DNA from: Glandiceps talaboti
Lineage: Eukaryota > Hemichordata > Enteropneusta > Spengelidae
Length of the DNA stretch: 64,000 bases
Assembly: GCF_964340395.1 (NCBI RefSeq)
Contig: NC_135557.1
Location: 25,188,563 to 25,252,562, forward strand
Reading direction: 5' to 3'
The position numbers and the translations under genes are program-made. Below are positions 22,942 through 35,629 of this stretch, one piece after another (position 1 is the first letter of the stretch; every line of letters starts with the position of its first letter). The notes under the pieces are model-generated. The model worked only from the letters and a program-made list of their open reading frames with translations. It had not been told where the DNA came from and did not search any database.

Positions 22942-25107
22942 TCAGGTGTTACACAACAATGTTTTATTTCGATGGCGACAAGAGGATACAAGTTCATTTC
23001 GTTTATTTAATGTGGATAGTTCGGGTCGGCAGATAATAAAGAACTTTTCTTTGAGGCATAAATTGCACTTCTTGCTTGCGCTATTGTAGGTTGGGTGGGA
23101 TGAAAGTGGTCGCCAAGAAATGGAGTGGTCGATGTTTTTATCCTTGAGGGTCCAGACATGTTTGTTGAGTTCCGTGGAGTTCCTATGTTTAGTGTGTCGG
23201 AATGATGCTGTGTGGTTTCTGTACCTTGTCTTAAACTCGTTTTCTGTGAGCCCGATGTATGTTTCTGTAATGTCGTTGTCCTTGCGTGTGACGGCTGCTT
23301 GGTAGATTACGGATTTCTGTAGGCAGTTTTCGTTGAGCGGGCATGTTTTCTTTTGCCGACAGTTGCATGTTTTATTGGCATTGGTGCTGTTTACGGTGGT
23401 GTTGGTGCGTTCGTGTGAAATAAGGATGCGTTTGTTGTGGTTGTTGATGACGTGCTTGATGTTATTCATGCAGCTGTAACTGATTTTAACGGTGTTGCGG
23501 TTGAAGATTTTTCTGAGTTTATGATCTTTGTGGAAGTGTTTGTCTACAAGGCTGAGGAATCTGTGTCCGATGTTGGTGCTAACATTTTTGCTGAATGGGG
23601 GGTTGTACCATAATATGTCTTTCCGTTGTCTGTTTCTTCGTCTAGAGGTCGTGGTCGGCTCGTAGTGTAGTGTGTATTTGTATCCGCTCTCGTTGAGTGC
23701 TTTTTGGTATGGAGGTGCGGCTTGGTCGAAAGATGCTTTGTTCGAAGAGTGTAATGATAGGCGTTTGTTAATACCAGTGGGTATGCTCTTAGTCGTGGTT
23801 TGTGGGTGGTTGCTATCTCGGTGTACATATTGCAGGATGGTGTCGGGCTTTGTGTAGGGCCGGTACGTATCATTGCTCAAGTTGAGGGTGACATCTAAAA
23901 AGTTGATTATCTGTTTGTTGGCTTCTATTGTTATGCGTAGTCCGTTGAAGTGGAAAATGCGGCATATGTTTTTCTTGATGTTTTCTGTGTCTCTTGGTGA
24001 TGTGTTCGAAACGGCTAATCCGTCATCTCTGTATAGCCCTATGTTGATATCAGGGCCTTGTAGTTGGGAGAGGAGGAAGCTTCCTACCAGCTCGCACGTT
24101 TCGGCACCATCATAACTGCCCATTGTTACGTCGAATGTTGTGTTGCCTTTCTTTTCCCAGGGTTGTTGTTTATGTATAAGGACAGAGTTCTTGGCATGGA
24201 GGATGATGTTACGTTCGTCGGCTGTGATGTTGTCGTAGTCTGAGGCAAATGTGAGTGCTCTGTTGAGGAGGTCTTGGCTGATTGATGGGTAGAATTCTAC
24301 AACATCGAAGCTGATGAAGTTGTGAGCTTGTTTGTTTTCGATGCCTTTGAACCATTCGATTACTGGTGCTGTATTCTTCCATTGGTTGAACTTTGTCGAA
24401 TTTAGAATTTTGGTGTTGATTCGGTCGAGTATTTGTTTACTGATTTTGCCTATCTCGGATTTTGTGGGGTTGATAAGCCGGCAGGTAGGTTTGTTGCTGA
24501 AATTCGGTTTGTGGTCTTTGAGTGTGATGAATGCTTCTTTGTATGCTGTAGTATCTACTCTGTCATCGATGTGTAGTTTCGTTGCGATCTTTTTGTTTTC
24601 TGTATGGATTGCTTGTGTGGTGTTGGGTTGTGCGTGTTTGTAGGATTTTGTGACGTTTTGTTTTAGGAGGTCGTTGTATGTTTTTGGTTTAAGTTTGTAG
24701 TAGTTTGTCGTCTTGTCGGCGGTGATTATAAGGCTGGTTTCGTCTTTGATACGTTTGGTGTCGTCTGCAAGCTTTTTCAGGAGCGGGTTGTTTAGTTGCT
24801 TGAACTTTGTTGATTGGATCATCCTTAGTATGTCGTCTTCAAATTCCTTGAGTTCGTCGATTGGAGGGGGATTCTTTGTAGATTTGAAGCCGTATGTATT
24901 TGTGGTTGAAGAGGATGCGCTGAGGTTGAGGAAGAAGAAAGCTTTCCAACTCATTCTTCGTAGGAACTGTTCGCTCTTTTCGATGAGGCGAAGTAGGTAA
25001 TCGTTGTGTGAAGGGAGAGGTATATGACACACACATGAACCATACAGTTCTAACCCAAATATTTCGAAGAGACTGAGCTCCTCTTCATCGGTGGGTCTCC
25101 AGTTCTG
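22942..25107 (-). CDS. Penelope-like retroelement protein: reverse transcriptase plus GIY-YIG endonuclease
   Basis: The frame is open for 696 codons below 25032 and continues upstream without a stop to 25107, but has no ATG before the methionine in RRMSWKAFF, so the true start is unclear. Counting from 25032, the RT shows an ADKT fingers motif near residue 105, motif A (SFDVVEFYPSIS, 241-252), motif B (MGSYDGAE, 314-321) and the catalytic YRDD (334-337). A cysteine cluster (CNCRQKKTCPLNENC) precedes a GIY-YIG nuclease: VIYQA, ETYIGLTENEFKTRYRNH (from 590), a glutamate in LKEKFFI and an asparagine in NKRNEL. This order is diagnostic of endonuclease-bearing PLEs, which copy RNA into DNA at a nicked target. 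The frame has no internal stop, so the insertion is fairly recent. It is shorter at the N-terminus than some family members. Confidence 0.92.
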   Translation of the reverse strand, partial: QNWRPTDEEELSLFEIFGLELYGSCVCHIPLPSHNDYLLRLIEKSEQFLRRMSWKAFFFLNLSASSSTTNTYGFKSTKNPPPIDELKEFEDDILRMIQSTKFKQLNNPLLKKLADDTKRIKDETSLIITADKTTNYYKLKPKTYNDLLKQNVTKSYKHAQPNTTQAIHTENKKIATKLHIDDRVDTTAYKEAFITLKDHKPNFSNKPTCRLINPTKSEIGKISKQILDRINTKILNSTKFNQWKNTAPVIEWFKGIENKQAHNFISFDVVEFYPSISQDLLNRALTFASDYDNITADERNIILHAKNSVLIHKQQPWEKKGNTTFDVTMGSYDGAETCELVGSFLLSQLQGPDINIGLYRDDGLAVSNTSPRDTENIKKNICRIFHFNGLRITIEANKQIINFLDVTLNLSNDTYRPYTKPDTILQYVHRDSNHPQTTTKSIPTGINKRLSLHSSNKASFDQAAPPYQKALNESGYKYTLHYEPTTTSRRRNRQRKDILWYNPPFSKNVSTNIGHRFLSLVDKHFHKDHKLRKIFNRNTVKISYSCMNNIKHVINNHNKRILISHERTNTTVNSTNANKTCNCRQKKTCPLNENCLQKSVIYQAAVTRKDNDITETYIGLTENEFKTRYRNHTASFRHTKHRNSTELNKHVWTLKDKNIDHSISWRPLSSHPTYNSASKKCNLCLKEKFFIICRPELSTLNKRNELVSSCRHRNKTLLCNT

Positions 25108-25200
25108 TCAAACAAGTCAAGTTCTGTTGCACTTTAAATACTGAAGACAGTAGTTATTGTCATGCAAAATAGTGTTCTTGTCTTGGAATGGTATGAATAT

Positions 25201-25430
<230 letters not shown>

Positions 25431-25433
<3 letters not shown>

Positions 25434-26723
25434 CATCTGGTCTCTACTCATTTAAAGGCCGAGTCCTAATTGAGATTAAAAGTAATTAAAAATTAAGGTG
25501 TGAGAAACAGTATTCTGACATAGTCATAGAATAGTTGGCCCATAACGAATGCATAATAGTTTTGAATCCCTGTGGCTCCATTGGTGCCATATACTAATGC
25601 GAAAATCGTGTTTTGAATCAAGTATATAGGTTTATGTTGCATAACAATCCATAATGTAGTATGACTTATAATTCGTAAATGTTCTCGAAATCTGCAGACG
25701 AAATACGAACACTGTGAAAGTAACTGTAACACTACAATAACACGTGTACCCTTTATATAACACGTTTACTTTGAAGAGCTTAATTGCCTCGGGTGACTTG
25801 AAATCTGTCCTTTTATTTTATCTCGTGTTCAATAAATACTGGCGCCATAATGACGTCATGAAGTGAGCAGTTTGTAGGCGAAAATATAATTTAAAAAAAA
25901 ATAAAACTTACTTTGTTATGCTTCTGTTTTAAGTTTGTTGGTCGTGCCCTCTCACTTTATAAATACATGATCTTTAAAATGTCAGTTAGGTAATAGACCA
26001 CGTACGGATTTAAATTCTAGGCTCTCGCACTAGTCTTAATTTGTTAGTGGAGTCATGACTATTGAATAGGGGTATTCTCTTCTGAACTTTTTCTATACTT
26101 CTGCCTGTTTTGTTAAAGCTAGATTTAATTTCATGCTAATCTGAACTGGACCTTAGTGACATTACAAGAGAAGAAACTAGTAAGCCGTGCTGAATCGTCA
26201 GCAGAACTGATACAATTTGTGTATGTTTCTTTTCTCTTGTGCAGGAGATTTATATACTTAGTACAATTAATGCAAGAGACAGACACATGCATAGGGTTAC
26301 TTACATGTACATGCATTGCAATACAGTAACTGTTGTTGCATAGGACTGTTGGTTGCACTCAAGACTACTCTACTAGAGATATTCCACTCATAGTGCACAA
26401 TCATGTGTGATGAGTGTATGTTTTTGTTTTATCTGTCATATTACAGAGACGCGAGTGTCTTTCATACTGGCCTTGAATATTATGTTATGTTACACTCTGT
26501 AAGAGAAAGACACGCATGCAACAATTTATCCGTTCGAATTGTGACTGTCGAATCTGCAGAGCTTGGTTTCTTCTCCTGCAGTATGGGGCAAATAAAATAA
26601 AATGTATGATTTTTCACAGGTCGTGTAAAAAGGTTATCTAGAGCAATTGGTCAATAATAATGTCCAATTATCAAGTAATGCAATCATCAAAAATACCGAC
26701 ATAATGGTTTCACTTACATAGAG
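25431..26723. other. Intergenic, nothing assignable
   Basis: Short frames (25493-25732 -, 26131-26358 -, 26403-26600 +) have no recognisable domain. Confidence 0.3.
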
Positions 26724-27564
26724 TGTCTAATATTATGAATGTCATGATCCATATAGTGTGGTACAAATTGTCATATACTGTGTACATGTCTAATATTATG
26801 AATGTCATGATCCATATAGTGTGGAACAAATTGTCATATACTACATGTCTAATATTATGAATGTCATGATCCATATAGTGTGGTACAAATTGTCATATAC
26901 TACATGTCTAATGTTATGAATTTCATGATCCATATAGTGTGGTACAAATTGTCATATACTACATGTCTAATGTTATGAATGTCATGATCCATATAGTGTG
27001 GTACAAATTGTCATATACTACATGTCTAATATTATGAATGTCATGATCCATATAGTGTGGTACAAATTGTCATATACTACATGTCTAATATTATGAATGT
27101 CATGATCCATATAGTGTGGTACAAATTGTCATATACTACATGTCTAATGTTATGAATGTCATGATCCATATAGTGTGGTACAAATTGACATATACTACAT
27201 GTCTAATATTATGAATGTCATGATCCATATAGTGTGGTACAAATTGTCATATACTACATGTCTAATATTATGAATGTCATGATCCATATAGTGTGGTACA
27301 AATTGTCATATACTACATGTCTAATATTATGAATGTCATGATCCATATAGTGTGGTACAAATTGTCATATACTACATGTCTAATATTATGAATGTCATGA
27401 TCCATACAGCGTGGTACAAATTGTCATATACTACATGTCTAATATTATGAATGTCATGATCCATACAGCGTGGTACAAATTGTCATATACTACATGTCTA
27501 CTATTATGAATGTCATGATCCATACAGCGTGGTACAAATTGTCATATACTGTGTACATGTCTAA
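26724..27564 (+). repeat. 59-bp minisatellite, about 14 copies
   Basis: The unit starts TGTCTAATATTATGAATGTC and runs through ATGATCCATATAGTGTGG to ACAAATTGTCATATACTACA. The first junction and the last junction carry a 4-base longer version (ACTGTGTACA), so the array looks as if it expanded inside a 63-bp parent unit. The last units share CATACAGCG in place of CATATAGTG. No coding capacity. Confidence 0.97.
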
Positions 27565-28480
27565 CCTTTTGAACACCCTTTCACGTTTACAATCTTATAA
27601 GGGTGTGGGATTAAATCTGTAACCATGGTAATCTGTGTCTTACAAGATTCACACACCAGGGATAAGTGGGATTCATTGCTGGTACGGACTGTTAAGAGTC
27701 ATTTAGCAAGAGGTTTCAGTGGTGAGTTCTAAAGCGGCAAGTTGCAGATTATCAGCTGACAAGTCTAACCATTAGGTCTCGACTAGATGTGATCTAACAA
27801 GTTGTCATTTTGATCACACAATAAAATACTTTATAAAACATTAACTGTTTTTACACATAATGTAATTATATTAGTCAGGATAATCCGTAATTACATTTGC
27901 AGGTTATGACATGGACGATATGATATTTCCTGGGATGTCATTAGTAACTCAGACGTAAAATTAAGGGATGGACAACTTCCTTAAATTTTCCTACAGTAAC
28001 AAATAACTAATAGTCGCTATCCGGTCAACTAACGAGTTGCTGGTCAAATCCGGTCATTTCCTTTCCTTAGTAATTTCATTTCAAACGATCAACGTCCCAT
28101 GCAAAGCCTTACTGATGTCAAATTACAATGCACGAGGGAGTGTAGATGCCTATTACTAACTATCTTTGCGCATGCGTCAACCGTCAACCATGGTTAGTAA
28201 TTCTAAATATTTAATCGTTACTGTTCAATGATTAACTGTTGTAATATCTCTAAGTATATTTGGTGTAACTTCAGTGATCAAGGCCTTACATTGTTCTATT
28301 ATCCATTTTAACAAGTGGATATTGGTCTTAACCACGATTTTTCCCAGCAACCCCTTTTTATGACTACTGATGTTAATCTTGTCTTCTTGGAAGGAATGGT
28401 TTGGTTTTGGGGGTGGTTTTTTTTATCTCTAACAGTTGTCAGTTATATAAACGGAATACGGTACACACGCGGGCAAATAC
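27565..28480. other. Intergenic, nothing assignable
   Basis: Unique AT-rich sequence without supported features. Confidence 0.3.
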
Positions 28481-28481
28481 G

Positions 28482-28846
<365 letters not shown>

Positions 28847-29514
28847 GCTAGTGACATACTAGCAGGCTGATAGGTAAACGAACGCTCAGATAATAAAATA
28901 ATAAATAAACCAACTAGATATGATAACTAAACCAACACTTAACTTGATCATGTCATTTTAGTATCTTTATCTCGGCTTGAAATCAACTGACCTGTGTGTT
29001 GGCTTGTCTACATTCATTATGATTTCACATTAATACATTCCTGTCAAAGGCTTGTATTAACCTACACATGATAGTATTTATAGTAACAGAAGACTATCAA
29101 ACATAATAAGTGCCCCTGAGCTCTGATTTGTATCGCAAAGGGTTCTAGGCAGTAATTATTTCCAGACGACATTTCCTTGCATTATTGATAATGTGTACGT
29201 ATGGTTGTAATAGTTCGCAGGTCGACATTTTAACATTCAGTCGGTGGTTTCTTTTCACTTAAGACGCGGTATTGATGTGTCCATGAGTAACTGTACCTAT
29301 ATATCAAAGGAAATAAAAAAATCGAATATGTTAATAAAACTCAACGAATGTGATCATTCAACCAAATGAAATGAAATACACAACGAAAACTACGAAGCTG
29401 GTAAAAGAAATAAGTTGTGGATGACTCACAATAGAAAAGGGGTTCGGAAAACAGCAGTAATAGAAATGACAATACAAGCAAGTAGTAGTATACACTGGGA
29501 ACTCAGTTCTTTAT
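28847..29514. other. Intergenic, nothing assignable
   Basis: Unique AT-rich sequence without supported features. Confidence 0.3.
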
Positions 29515-29660
29515 ATGCACGCGCATTCCAACTTGTAACTGAAACTTACATCACACAAGAATGCACGCGCATTCCAACTTGTAACTGAAACTTACATCAC
29601 ACAAGAATGCACGCGCATTCCAACTTGTTTGTAACTGAAACTTACATCATACAAGAAATT
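29515..29660 (+). repeat. 46-bp tandem repeat, three copies
   Basis: Copies start at 29515, 29561 and 29607 with ATGCACGCGCATTCCAACTT. The third carries a 4-base TGTT insertion after CAACT. Near identity of the copies suggests recent expansion. Confidence 0.95.
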
Positions 29661-30759
29661 TTGATATGATCGTCTGCCTTATCGTCGGGCTGCGTGCTGA
29701 TTGGTTTATTATGTATGACGTATGCCTATTCATCAGAAATCAGAGTTCATCAGAAACGGCAACAATGTTAACAACAACAACGTATAACACAAAATATGAA
29801 TAAATAAATGTAATTCACGACAGAAGTATACGGGAGAAAGGGGGTGGGTTATGAAACAAGAGCAACAGAAATAGCAACATTAATTATTCAAGTTGGTACT
29901 TATCAGCTTGAATGACATTTCTCCGTTAGTAAACAATATTTCAACATTCCTACTTTTGTTAAATGACACACTAAATATTTTTGTTGAGCCAACTACATTT
30001 TGTTTGAATTCGACTTACTGATTTCCCTTGTAGTGATGTATGATTCAACGATTTATTGATATGATGTTTTTAGGCAAATAATAATTTTAAAAAAAGTGTC
30101 AACACGTCAAATTATAATAAGAGTGGTAAGATGTACATTGTTCTTTTGTTGATTCCAATGGACAAGCTATACTTTGGATAATTAATGAATTACTTTTACT
30201 GAGCCCCTTCAAGTGGCGACCATTAGAGATTACCTGCGACCTGTAACTAGTCGATAACAGTACTATTCTGTTGTACAGTACGTTGAGATGTAGTGTAACG
30301 CGTTTGTTTAAGAATTACATTTCTAAAATAATAATAATAAAAATAAATAATTAAGCATGGGCCACAGATATCCTGTGAGGTTCGCCACATGAGGGCGCTC
30401 GGTAGAATAAACTTGACAATAACTAATCAAGTTACCATGGTAGAGCTTGTCTAGGAAAGAACAGCCAAAATTTATTTAGAAAGAAAACATTTCATATCGT
30501 GCCTTTATTTCACGTCACTGTATAGGGAAATATATTGTAAAACAATAGAATCGAATATAATGATAAAAATAAAACTATAAACAAAATTATTTATAAATTA
30601 ATAAAATACAATAGCCTTTTCCAAACCCTTGTGGTTTAACAACTCAAATTCACGTCTTCCAAATCAATTTTCATGAAATGCAGTTAAATCATTGAATCTC
30701 CAATTCCGAAAACCCACCCACCGACCCCCCCCCCCCCCCTACACACACACAGGTACAAG
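29661..30759. other. Intergenic, nothing assignable; C-run at about 30725-30739
   Basis: Unique AT-rich sequence with a short poly-C run and CA repeat near 30725-30750; no gene. Confidence 0.3.
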
Positions 30760-31147
30760 AGCTGAGAGTCAAAAAACTAGACACAACAAAGTAATGTCTT
30801 GCCATCTAAGCCCAAAGCTATACGATTACAACAGTAACACAATCTGGGTCAACCTTGATAATGTTATTCTAATACCATTGTGTACCAAAAGCAAATTGTT
30901 AGGATCTATACATCAACAATATCAGCTGTTTCATACCCCATGGAATGTTCGGTCAATTCGCAACAAGGCATCTGATATTGAAGATTATATCACATCAAAG
31001 GGACACGGTTGATGCACATATTATCAAAGAATCTACCCCAACTGGATACTTATTTCAAGCATACACAGCACACATACAATCTGTGGGTAACGATGTTACC
31101 ATTATCTACAAAACATCCTTCCGAGTGAGTTTAGCCAATAGTTCGTG
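30760..31147 (+). mobile_element. LINE endonuclease-domain relic
   Basis: From 30941 the frame reads WNVRSIRNKASDIEDYITSK, then, after a frameshift near 31008, DAHIIKESTPTGYLFQAY and VTIIYKTSFRV. This is the start of an apurinic-type endonuclease domain as found in CR1/L2/jockey-like LINEs (the 'NVRSIRNK' block, then a 'PPGY' and 'GVGIIYK' block). The preceding 180 bases are probably also ORF2 leader. It is a decayed fragment; the catalytic E and D positions are damaged. Confidence 0.6.
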
Positions 31148-32035
31148 ACCACAAAAACGACATTTCAGCATCAAAGAATTTCCTCTTAAGATCATATATA
31201 TATATTGTATAGTCTATCTCCAAATACAAAGCCATAGTTTTGTATGCAATTTTGCAATAAATTTTGCGGCAAAGTTGAAGTGTACCACACCACTCAAACT
31301 GATGACGTAATCTGCAGAATCTTATAATAGTCTTCGAACAACTCAGGCAATACCAGATAATATTGGAACCTTACAAATGTAAACTATTCCGGCGACAAGA
31401 GGTATTTATCACGGATGGGGTAAAGTTCAAGTGCAAGAAGAAGCAGTGAGATCCATCAAGGACTTACTTACACCTTCAAACTCAAGACTCTAGAACAGTT
31501 CCTAGACTTTGCTAATTAGGTCTAAAAAATAGTTTGGTTCCAGTTACCCGACCCCACCTAGTTTTTCATGCCTAAACTTTCTCTTAGGTATTCGAGAAAC
31601 AAGTAATAAAATCGCGAAAATTGTGAGGTTTCGCCAGAAATAGTGGATGTGGAAACTTACATCAACTTAAAAAGACAATATAAAATAGTTTTCCCAATCT
31701 GTAATGGCTGTACATCTGATGAGAAGAAACCAGTAACACATAGAGACCATATAGAAACAACGGAAAGCATATTTACCTGAACTAGATACTCACATATGAA
31801 ATAAATAGATATATAAAAAAAATAAATTTAAATCTACCTACCCCATCAATTCTAAAACTGGGCGTAATCGGAACCACATAATCTTTTAGTTAGCCTTATC
31901 ATTGGAACTTCATCACGGATTTGGCAAAGAGCTTTCCCATTACATGTTGTTACATGTAAGCAGTCAATTATCTGGCATAAAGAATAGTAATCTCTAGTCA
32001 ATGACCTCATACATGCCTTATCCCCTAACCCGCTA
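31148..32035. other. Intergenic; possibly more decayed LINE sequence
   Basis: Sequence after the endonuclease relic may continue the same element in highly decayed form, but no domain could be read with confidence. Confidence 0.3.
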
Positions 32036-32350
32036 TTGACTTTACCTAATACCAAGGATCCCTTTATGGATGACACCATCATGTCAGCCTTAGCAATTGA
32101 GGCACAATTAATCAAGTTCAAGATAGTTCTATATAGGTATGCCCTTGCACCTAAGCAAATGTATCATTGCACCAACAGGAAGGAGTTGCTGGCAGTTGTC
32201 ATATTCAGTGGGCAATACCATCATTGCCTTCTTGGAAACCACTCTTTTGTGAAGACTGATCGTAGTAGCCTGGTATGGTTCTTGAACTTCAAAGAACCAC
32301 AAATTGGACATATTGTAATTGGATGCTACCCATGGTCAGGAATCTGGATC
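32036..32350 (+). mobile_element. Ty3/gypsy RNase H fragment
   Basis: The frame reads DPFMDDTIMSALAIEAQLI, then CTNRKELLAVVIF, HHCLLGNHSFVKTDRSSLVW and FLNFKEPQ. This is the RNase H domain of a Ty3/gypsy-type LTR retrotransposon (the 'RKELLAVV', 'H.LLG..F...TD..SL.W' and 'FKEP' blocks). The usual TDAS at the first active-site aspartate reads TIMS here, so that catalytic residue is lost. No LTRs, RT or integrase were found around it; it is an isolated fragment. Confidence 0.7.
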
Positions 32351-32352
32351 GT

Positions 32353-32432
32353 TCCAAACAACCCAGAGTGGTAGTGGAGTCAGTGAGCATCGTCCAAACA
32401 ACCCAGAGTGGTAGTGGAGTCAGTGAGCATCG
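32353..32432 (+). repeat. 40-bp perfect tandem duplication
   Basis: TCCAAACAACCCAGAGTGGT and the next 20 bases occur twice head to tail (32353-32392 and 32393-32432), with no differences, at the downstream edge of the gypsy fragment. Confidence 0.95.
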
Positions 32433-33894
32433 TCAAGTATATCCCTACATTGAAATGGGAACAACAAAGCACACACGCAGAAGATCCAGAGGTAGATGAA
32501 CGAATAATTGGATAGCACGATTGGTTCCCTTGTGTGGAAGTGATCATGAGACAGATGATGACACAGAGCCCAACGTAAAGCCCACTGCACTGAAACACTG
32601 ATTTTGTGATCCTGTACCTTCAGCAACCTATACCTGAATTTGTATTTTGATTTCTTAAAAGAGCAATTTCTGTGGGGGGTTTTTATTGGTAAACAGACGC
32701 CAAAGTTTGCACCAATTTTCTAGACAGTCAATACTTTTTTGAGGTTTTCCACACTTTCAACTAAAATTACCATATTGTCAGCGTATAACAAAATGCAAAC
32801 CATTGCAGACGTATCCCACCCAGCACTTAACCTTTTCGAATTGCTTCCCTCGTGGAAACATTTTAGGTCATTCAGATCAAGAACTGTACATTTTATGAAT
32901 AGTTTTTATCTAAGAGTAGTGCATGTTCAGAATTTTACTTAAGATCTTGCAGTTTGTGATTTTTACAAAAGCCTTTTATGTTTCGTGTATTTTACCATGA
33001 TTTATATCATATTGTACATCTGTATGTGTATATGTTATCGTTTTACTTGTTTTTGATATTTCAATACCACCAAGGCACACTCTTTCTGGATGACACAGTC
33101 GTTTTAGTAATGGCGTATTCTAATAAAAAATCTAGTAGATACAGGAAGTCTGCATATATATGCAGTCCATTTGAAGGGTTCAACTGGTCATGCGTACACC
33201 GATGCACACATATTTTTGAGATTCAGACACCTGAGGCAGTGTCAATCGTGTAAAATGATTATGGTTATTTCATGGTGAAGCCATCGATCTTTGATTGCTT
33301 AACGTCGGCAGAATATGTAAAACTTGGGCTCGAAACTCAATAACACTATATTCTATAAGTAGGGCTTCACATGATTGCTTAAGTCGCTGAATTCGTTACA
33401 TCATTTGCTCATTCAGTGTAGAATAATCAAAGAACTAGAATATATGGATGAAATAGTGATACAAATTCTACCGGTATTCAAAGTTTCTTTGAATATATGC
33501 ACATCTAATACGTGAGGCAAGACTGATTAACGTTTTTTCCTTCCGTAAGGAAGGAGATATTGTGGGTTGAAATGTCTGTGTGTCTCTGTGTGTGTCTGTA
33601 TCACCATTTTCTAGAAAGACGGCAGCATCAATTCAAACGAAATTTGATAGACATATTTCTTAGGGTAATGGCAATAACTGATTATGTTTGGGATACATTC
33701 CATGAATATTAATGAGCAGGTTGCATAATTAATGGTTTTTGGTAATTAGGCTATATCTCAAGAGTGCACTCTTCAAATTCAATATAATTTGGTTCATACA
33801 TTTGTGATACCTAAGCGCATTTGTCCTGAAATTCTTATTGATGTAACTTTCAGTTTTGATAAGATATTGTCATTTTTCGGTAATTACATGCAGT
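32433..33894. other. Intergenic, nothing assignable
   Basis: Short frames (32739-32942, 32978-33253) have no recognisable domain. Confidence 0.3.
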
Positions 33895-34128
33895 GGCCAC
33901 ACAAAAGAAATGTTGTTGTTTCTGGTCAGGAAACATTGTCTAAAGTGGTGTGACGACGCAATTAGTTCAGCAGTTGTCTTCCCTGAAGTAGCAATTAATA
34001 TAGGGAGAGTTATTTTTGTTTTCCCTTGGATCTGCAGTCTGCATTGGCTGGACAAACACGAGAAAAAAGAAGATCGAGGTGGGGTATTTAAGTGATGCAA
34101 ATTCATTACAAAACTATTTTTCTTGGCC
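33895..34128 (+). mobile_element. MITE family C, degenerate copy
   Basis: The left part (GGCC..., TTCTGGTCAGG, TCTAAAGTGGTG then GACGACGC) matches the left part of 60442-60797. The right end has TTTTTCTTGGCC, the inverted counterpart. The target-site duplication is no longer visible, so this is an old copy. Confidence 0.55.
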
Positions 34129-34404
34129 TTAAAAACGCCTACCATGAGATCTATGCTGCTACAACTTTCTTATCACCCTTACTTAAATCTGGTTTCTTTA
34201 TAAAATGGTAGACTGTTGTCAATGTTAATTTAATAACGACTTACAACCAACTAAGATACTTATCGTTCGCAGATCATACTAGGAACCATATTGTAATTTT
34301 TACATCTACTCTGTCCTTCCTCACATTGTATGGAGTACTCTATTTTTTCAAACATTCATACAGCATTGACAGCTAGCAGCATTGACATCGAATCACAAAA
34401 GTCT

Positions 34405-34740
34405 TTTTATGAACAACCTCAACACAACTCTCATTTGCTATACCTTTAGCGTTAACGGGGAGTGTATAAACTTTTCATTCAAGAGGAAACATTTAAATAA
34501 AACCACATTCAAGTATTATGTGATTGTCTATACATGTCTTCTATAATATTACAATTACGTCATCTGAACATTTATAATACCAGGTTTGAGTTCAGTCAAA
34601 CGCAAGTGGTGGTTAAGTATGTCACAATACTATCTTCAGCTATGTTTATGAACAACCTCAACACAACTCTCATTTGCTATACCTTTAGCGTTAAAGGGGA
34701 GTTTATAAACTTTTCATTCAAGAGGAAAATGCTTCAGTAA
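34405..34740 (+). repeat. Spaced direct duplication of about 90 bp
   Basis: TTTATGAACAACCTCAACAC ... CTTTAGCGTTAA ... TTCATTCAAGAGGAAA occurs at about 34405-34492 and again at about 34644-34730 with few differences, separated by about 150 bases of unique sequence. Confidence 0.85.
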
Positions 34741-35221
34741 GTGAAATGCCTTTGAAATATGTAGCAACTACTACACGCAAATACATATAAACTCAAGTTT
34801 TTATTCTTCTGAATCTGTTTGTGAGCGTTCATGACGTCACTCTATCCATCATACTTCGCCCACACATCAGTACTTTAATGTTAAGTTTCTATTAAGATAC
34901 ATAATGCAGCTGACGTCATACTAAAAAAACAATTGCAACACAGTAGTCATAATTTCAGATGGGTAAGAACGTGGACACGAGTAACTGGCGATTATTGTCA
35001 TGAGGCTTAAATTGAATTTGCTCCTGAATGAGAGTTGCCTGCTGACTTTTGACCGTTCTATGTGTGTATGTTGTATACAATCTTAGCACCATAGGAACTC
35101 TATACATAGGAGCATAGTGTCATGTATCAGGTTTAGTGAGATTGGAAGATACAATTTTGCTGAGTTATAAAAACTGTGCAATGAAGGCCATCAATCCAAA
35201 CTTGCTTCTCGCTAGTTGCAT
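34741..35221. other. Intergenic, nothing assignable
   Basis: Unique AT-rich sequence without supported features. Confidence 0.3.
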
Positions 35222-35265
35222 TTTAAAGTGGCCATATGGATGAGGATGGGTGTTGGATTTTGAAG
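35222..35265 (+). mobile_element. End fragment of the foldback MITE family
   Basis: TTTAAAGTGGCCATATGGAT then GAGGATGGGTGTT closely matches the terminal inverted repeat of 36753-37096. Beyond about 35265 the similarity fades. Confidence 0.55.
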
Positions 35266-35629
35266 TCTATCAACTCAAAGAGAACTGAAAGGTTTGGCAC
35301 TACTCCTTTATCCAGACCTACCTTTTTTTTAAAGGTGGGACAGCTGTTCACCGTCAGTACTGAGTAGAAATATAAAATCGGAAATTCAGTTTTATTACAT
35401 TTGAGAACTTGGCAGAAAGAAAACACACAAAACCTCAGAATTAGTTCATATTCCACTATAAGATACACGTCAGCAAATGTGTTCTTAAACTCATTCAAAA
35501 CCTAAATGTCAACACAGTTTCAGCTCCACACATAATATTGGGTCAGGTTTGAAAAAAACTGTGCTGATGAATTTGTGCCTTTTCTAGCCAAGCCGTACAA
35601 AAAACCAATAGGCACTGTATGTTTACCAC

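Noticed and set aside
23120-24643. Plus-strand frames opposite the PLE gene
   Set aside because: Shadows of the minus-strand RT/GIY-YIG frame, which has clear catalytic motifs.
26724-27564. CRISPR-like direct repeat array
   Set aside because: Units are head to tail without unique spacers, and the genome is eukaryotic; it is a minisatellite.
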